A stretch of 64,000 nucleotides of DNA from Tenggerimyces flavus (GTDB lineage Bacteria; Actinomycetota; Actinomycetes; Propionibacteriales; Actinopolymorphaceae), in the NCBI RefSeq assembly GCF_016907715.1, contig NZ_JAFBCM010000001.1, positions 1,674,001 through 1,738,000 of the forward strand, written 5' to 3'. This document shows positions 61,499-64,000 of this stretch, in pieces. Made by a program: the position numbers and the translations under genes. Within the stretch, counting starts at the first letter, position 1, and the number at the start of each line of letters is the position of its first letter. The notes beneath the pieces were generated by a model. That model had not been told where the DNA came from, searched no databases, and was given only the letters and a program-made list of their open reading frames with translations.

Positions 61499-64000
61499 TC
61501 AAAGGCCAGCACGAGCCCGGTCGAGCCGGGTCACCGCCGGCCACCAGTGGAAGGAACGCGAGTCGTACTCGGCGGCGGCCGAAGCAACCAGCGAAGCCGC
61601 CGCCGGGGCGTCTCCCGCGGACAACGCGAGCAACGCCAGCAGCGGCTGCGCCACCAGCCAGTTGAGGTTGTGCTCGGGCGACGACGCCACGACCGACGAC
61701 ACCAGCGAACGGGCCTCGTCCACCGCCCCGGCCAACAACAACGCATCTGCCAGATCGAGCTGCGCCATCCGCCCCGGCAGATCCGACTCCGCCACATCAG
61801 GATGCGACAACGCCGAACGGAAGCACTCGATCGCCGCCGGCAACGAACCCGACGCGAGCAGCACCCGCCCGCGCCCGACGTGGATGTCGGACAACGCCAC
61901 CGGGTCGCCCAACCGGTCAGCATGGGTCTCCGCCAGGTCGAGGCACTCGATCGCCGACGCGATCTGGCCGGTCGCGATCAACGCCGTCGCCATGCCCGCC
62001 ACCCGCGCCAGCCCGTGCTCGTTGTTCGCCGCCCGGTCCGCCTCGAGCGACGCCTCGTACAGCGCCAACGCACCCGGCAGGTCGCCCGCGTACTCCAGCG
62101 CGATCGCCTCCGCGTCCTGGAACGCCGAGTGCGCCATCATCTTCCCCAGCTGCCCGGCCAGCGCCCGCCCACTGCGCAACGGCGACAGCGCCTCCATCGG
62201 CAGGCCGCGCTGGATCGCCACGATCCCGCGGTGGTAGAGCACCCGCATCAGCTGGACGTCGTTGCCGATCCGAGCCGAGATCTCCCCAGCCCGGACGAGG
62301 ACGCCGGCAGCGCGTTCGACCTCGCCGACCATCACGTACGCGTAGCTCAGGTTGCTCAACGCCTCCGCACGGATCGCGTCCTCGGCGTCGGGAGCGTCGA
62401 CGAACGCCTCATAGAAGCGGATGCAGTCCTGGTAGCGCCCGCGGCTGATCAGGATCTCGTCGGTCCAGGTCGCCAGCTCCAGCGCGAGCCCGCCGTGCGC
62501 GCTCGGCACCGCCGCCTCCAGCAGCGCGATCACGTTCGTCCACTCGTACATCACCTCCTCCAACGCCTCCGCCGAGTGCGTCATGAGGTAGTCCTTCGCC
62601 TCGATGTACTCCCGCGCCCATCGCAACGCCCGCGCCAGAACGTCGGACTGCTCGCCGGCCTCCCGCAGCCGATCGGCGGCATAGTCGCGAACGGTCTCCA
62701 GCAGCACGAACCGCTTCCCGTCGCCGGCCGAACGTACGGCCACCAGCGAACGGTCCGCCAACCCGATCAGCGCAGGCGCCACCCCGCCCGCGTCCAGCAG
62801 GTCGTCCGGCAGGACCGCCTCGGCCGCCTCCAAGGTGAACCCGCCCGCGAAGATCGCCGCCCGCCGCAACACGATCTGCTCAACGGGGTCGAGCAGATCG
62901 TGCGACCAGTCGAGTGCGGCGCGCAGGCTCGTATGCCGGTACCCGTCGATCCGTGAGCCGCCGACCAGCAGCCGCATCCGGTCGTGGATGCGCTGGGCGA
63001 GCTGGCTCACCGACAACGTACGGGTCAGGCCGGCCGCGAGCTCGACGCCGAGCGGCAGCCGGTCGACGGCCGCGACCACGTCGTCGACCAGCTGCGGGTC
63101 GAGCGGCCCGGAGCCGGCGAGCCGGCGATCGTCGAACAGCTTGGCGGCCGCCTCCGTCGACAGCGTCGGCACCTCGTACACGCGCTCCTCGCTAATCAGC
63201 AACGGGCGTTGCGAAGTGACGATCACCGCAAGCTGCGTGCCGTACCGGCGCAGTGCCTCGACTGCCGTGGCCGTCGCCTCGACGACGTGCTCGGCGTTGT
63301 CGACCACGACGAGCCGGCCGGACAACGCGGCCGCGGTGCGCTGCAACGGATCGCCGGGGCCGCGGTCCAGGCCGGCGGCCCGCAGGAACGTCCCGGACAG
63401 GTCGTCGGTCGCGGTCAACGGGGCCAGCTCGATCAGCGTGACCGGTCGTTCGACGCGGCGGGCGACCTCGATCGCGAGCCGCGACTTGCCCGCCCCGGGA
63501 GGACCGAGCAGCGTCACGAGCTCGTCGTTCACCACCCGTTCCAGCAGGTCGGCGACGTCGTCGTCGCGACCGACGAAGCTGGTCGCGGGTACGGGGAGGC
63601 GTTGGTCGGGGGTGTGCGCGACCGGTGGCGGTGGCGCGGCAAGCAGGGACGGCTCCTGCCGGAGCAGCCGCAGCTCCAGCTCGGCCGTCGCGGGACTCGG
63701 GTCCACGCCGAGCTCGTCGGCCAGGGCGGTACGCAGCGTGCTCAACGTCTCGAGCGCGTCGGCCTGGCGTCCGCTCCGGTAGTAGGAGACGGCGAGCAGG
63801 CCGCGGAGCCGTTCGTGCAACGGGTGTTCGGTGGCGAGCCCCTGCAGCTCCGCGACGGCCTCCGGCCCAGTGCCGCCGCCCAGCTCGAGGTCGGCCGCCA
63901 AGCCTTCGATCCGCAGCTCCAACAGCCAGGCGTCGAGCCGCTCGCCCTCGCCGAGGGCGTACGGGATCGCGCGCAGGTCGGCGAGAGCCGGACCGCGCCA
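61499..64000 (-). CDS. BTAD-type/AAA regulator (N-terminus outside window)
   Basis: The frame is open to the right edge, so the DNA-binding N-terminus is cut off; 833 residues are visible. The first part is a bacterial transcriptional activator domain (LATEHPLHERLRGLLAVSYYRSGRQADALETLSTLRTALADELGVDPSPATAELELRLL). An AAA/NB-ARC ATPase follows (FVGRDDDVADLLERV, Walker A GPPGAGKSRLAIEVARRV, Walker B RLVVVDNAEHV, GLTRTLSVSQLAQRI). TPR-like repeats run to the C-terminus. This is the layout of SARP/AfsR-like regulators that often control secondary metabolism. No cluster is visible in the window. Confidence 0.88.
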   Translation of the reverse strand, partial: WRGPALADLRAIPYALGEGERLDAWLLELRIEGLAADLELGGGTGPEAVAELQGLATEHPLHERLRGLLAVSYYRSGRQADALETLSTLRTALADELGVDPSPATAELELRLLRQEPSLLAAPPPPVAHTPDQRLPVPATSFVGRDDDVADLLERVVNDELVTLLGPPGAGKSRLAIEVARRVERPVTLIELAPLTATDDLSGTFLRAAGLDRGPGDPLQRTAAALSGRLVVVDNAEHVVEATATAVEALRRYGTQLAVIVTSQRPLLISEERVYEVPTLSTEAAAKLFDDRRLAGSGPLDPQLVDDVVAAVDRLPLGVELAAGLTRTLSVSQLAQRIHDRMRLLVGGSRIDGYRHTSLRAALDWSHDLLDPVEQIVLRRAAIFAGGFTLEAAEAVLPDDLLDAGGVAPALIGLADRSLVAVRSAGDGKRFVLLETVRDYAADRLREAGEQSDVLARALRWAREYIEAKDYLMTHSAEALEEVMYEWTNVIALLEAAVPSAHGGLALELATWTDEILISRGRYQDCIRFYEAFVDAPDAEDAIRAEALSNLSYAYVMVGEVERAAGVLVRAGEISARIGNDVQLMRVLYHRGIVAIQRGLPMEALSPLRSGRALAGQLGKMMAHSAFQDAEAIALEYAGDLPGALALYEASLEADRAANNEHGLARVAGMATALIATGQIASAIECLDLAETHADRLGDPVALSDIHVGRGRVLLASGSLPAAIECFRSALSHPDVAESDLPGRMAQLDLADALLLAGAVDEARSLVSSVVASSPEHNLNWLVAQPLLALLALSAGDAPAAASLVASAAAEYDSRSFHWWPAVTRLDRARAGL

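Overview
The window is high-GC DNA with dense, often overlapping genes (ATGA and GTGA junctions), frequent GTG/TTG starts and actinobacterial families (DUF222-HNH, XRE-DUF5753 with DUF6879, replication-relaxation protein, BTAD regulator, DUF4129/MoxR/DUF58 operon). It most likely comes from a chromosome of a filamentous or nocardioform actinobacterium. A closer placement would be a guess.

Region 1 (1-1.9 kb) is the end of a beta-propeller protein gene that looks chromosomal. Region 2 (about 1.9-34.2 kb) looks like an integrated, mobilizable element or a composite of several. It opens with a large serine recombinase (1956-3611) coupled to a broken second recombinase. It carries a transfer-type module of three overlapping genes (replication-relaxation protein, VirD4/TraG-like ATPase, J-domain-like membrane protein; 18.5-22.5 kb). 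A 147-bp nested inverted repeat and 8-bp iterons lie just upstream of that module. Two rearranged fragments of the J-like gene sit near the left end. Cargo includes a secreted RHS toxin (2153 aa) with a small membrane protein 9 bp downstream that is a candidate immunity protein, a beta-helix protein, a Tat-exported FAD enzyme, a GT-C glycosyltransferase, an ArsR-ABC-methyltransferase operon, an unrecognised two-gene unit (26.5-28.0 kb), a WhiJ-like regulator module, an APH-type kinase, an esterase, a P-loop kinase and a GNAT. No type IV secretion channel genes are seen, so the element would need a helper or be defective.

Region 3 (34.5-64 kb) reads as ordinary chromosome. It holds a five-gene DUF4129/MoxR/DUF58 operon, a MarR-MFS-ABC-ABC export cluster, an HtrA-like protease, an ankyrin protein followed by a GNAT-VOC fusion, a DinB protein, a MarR/VOC divergent pair with matching perfect palindromes, DoxX, a HAD phosphatase, a GH36 alpha-galactosidase, an acyltransferase-3, an AAA/TPR protein without a DNA-binding tail, a DUF222-HNH gene, a divergent PhyH dioxygenase/AraC pair, a membrane protein and a BTAD-type regulator cut by the right edge.

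Several intergenic gaps hold conspicuous palindromes: a related 74-bp repeat at 39.3 and 58.7 kb, a 24-bp-arm hairpin at 53.6 kb, and the same ATGAAGG/CCTTCAT hairpin at 1.9 and 34.2 kb, next to the two proposed ends of the element.
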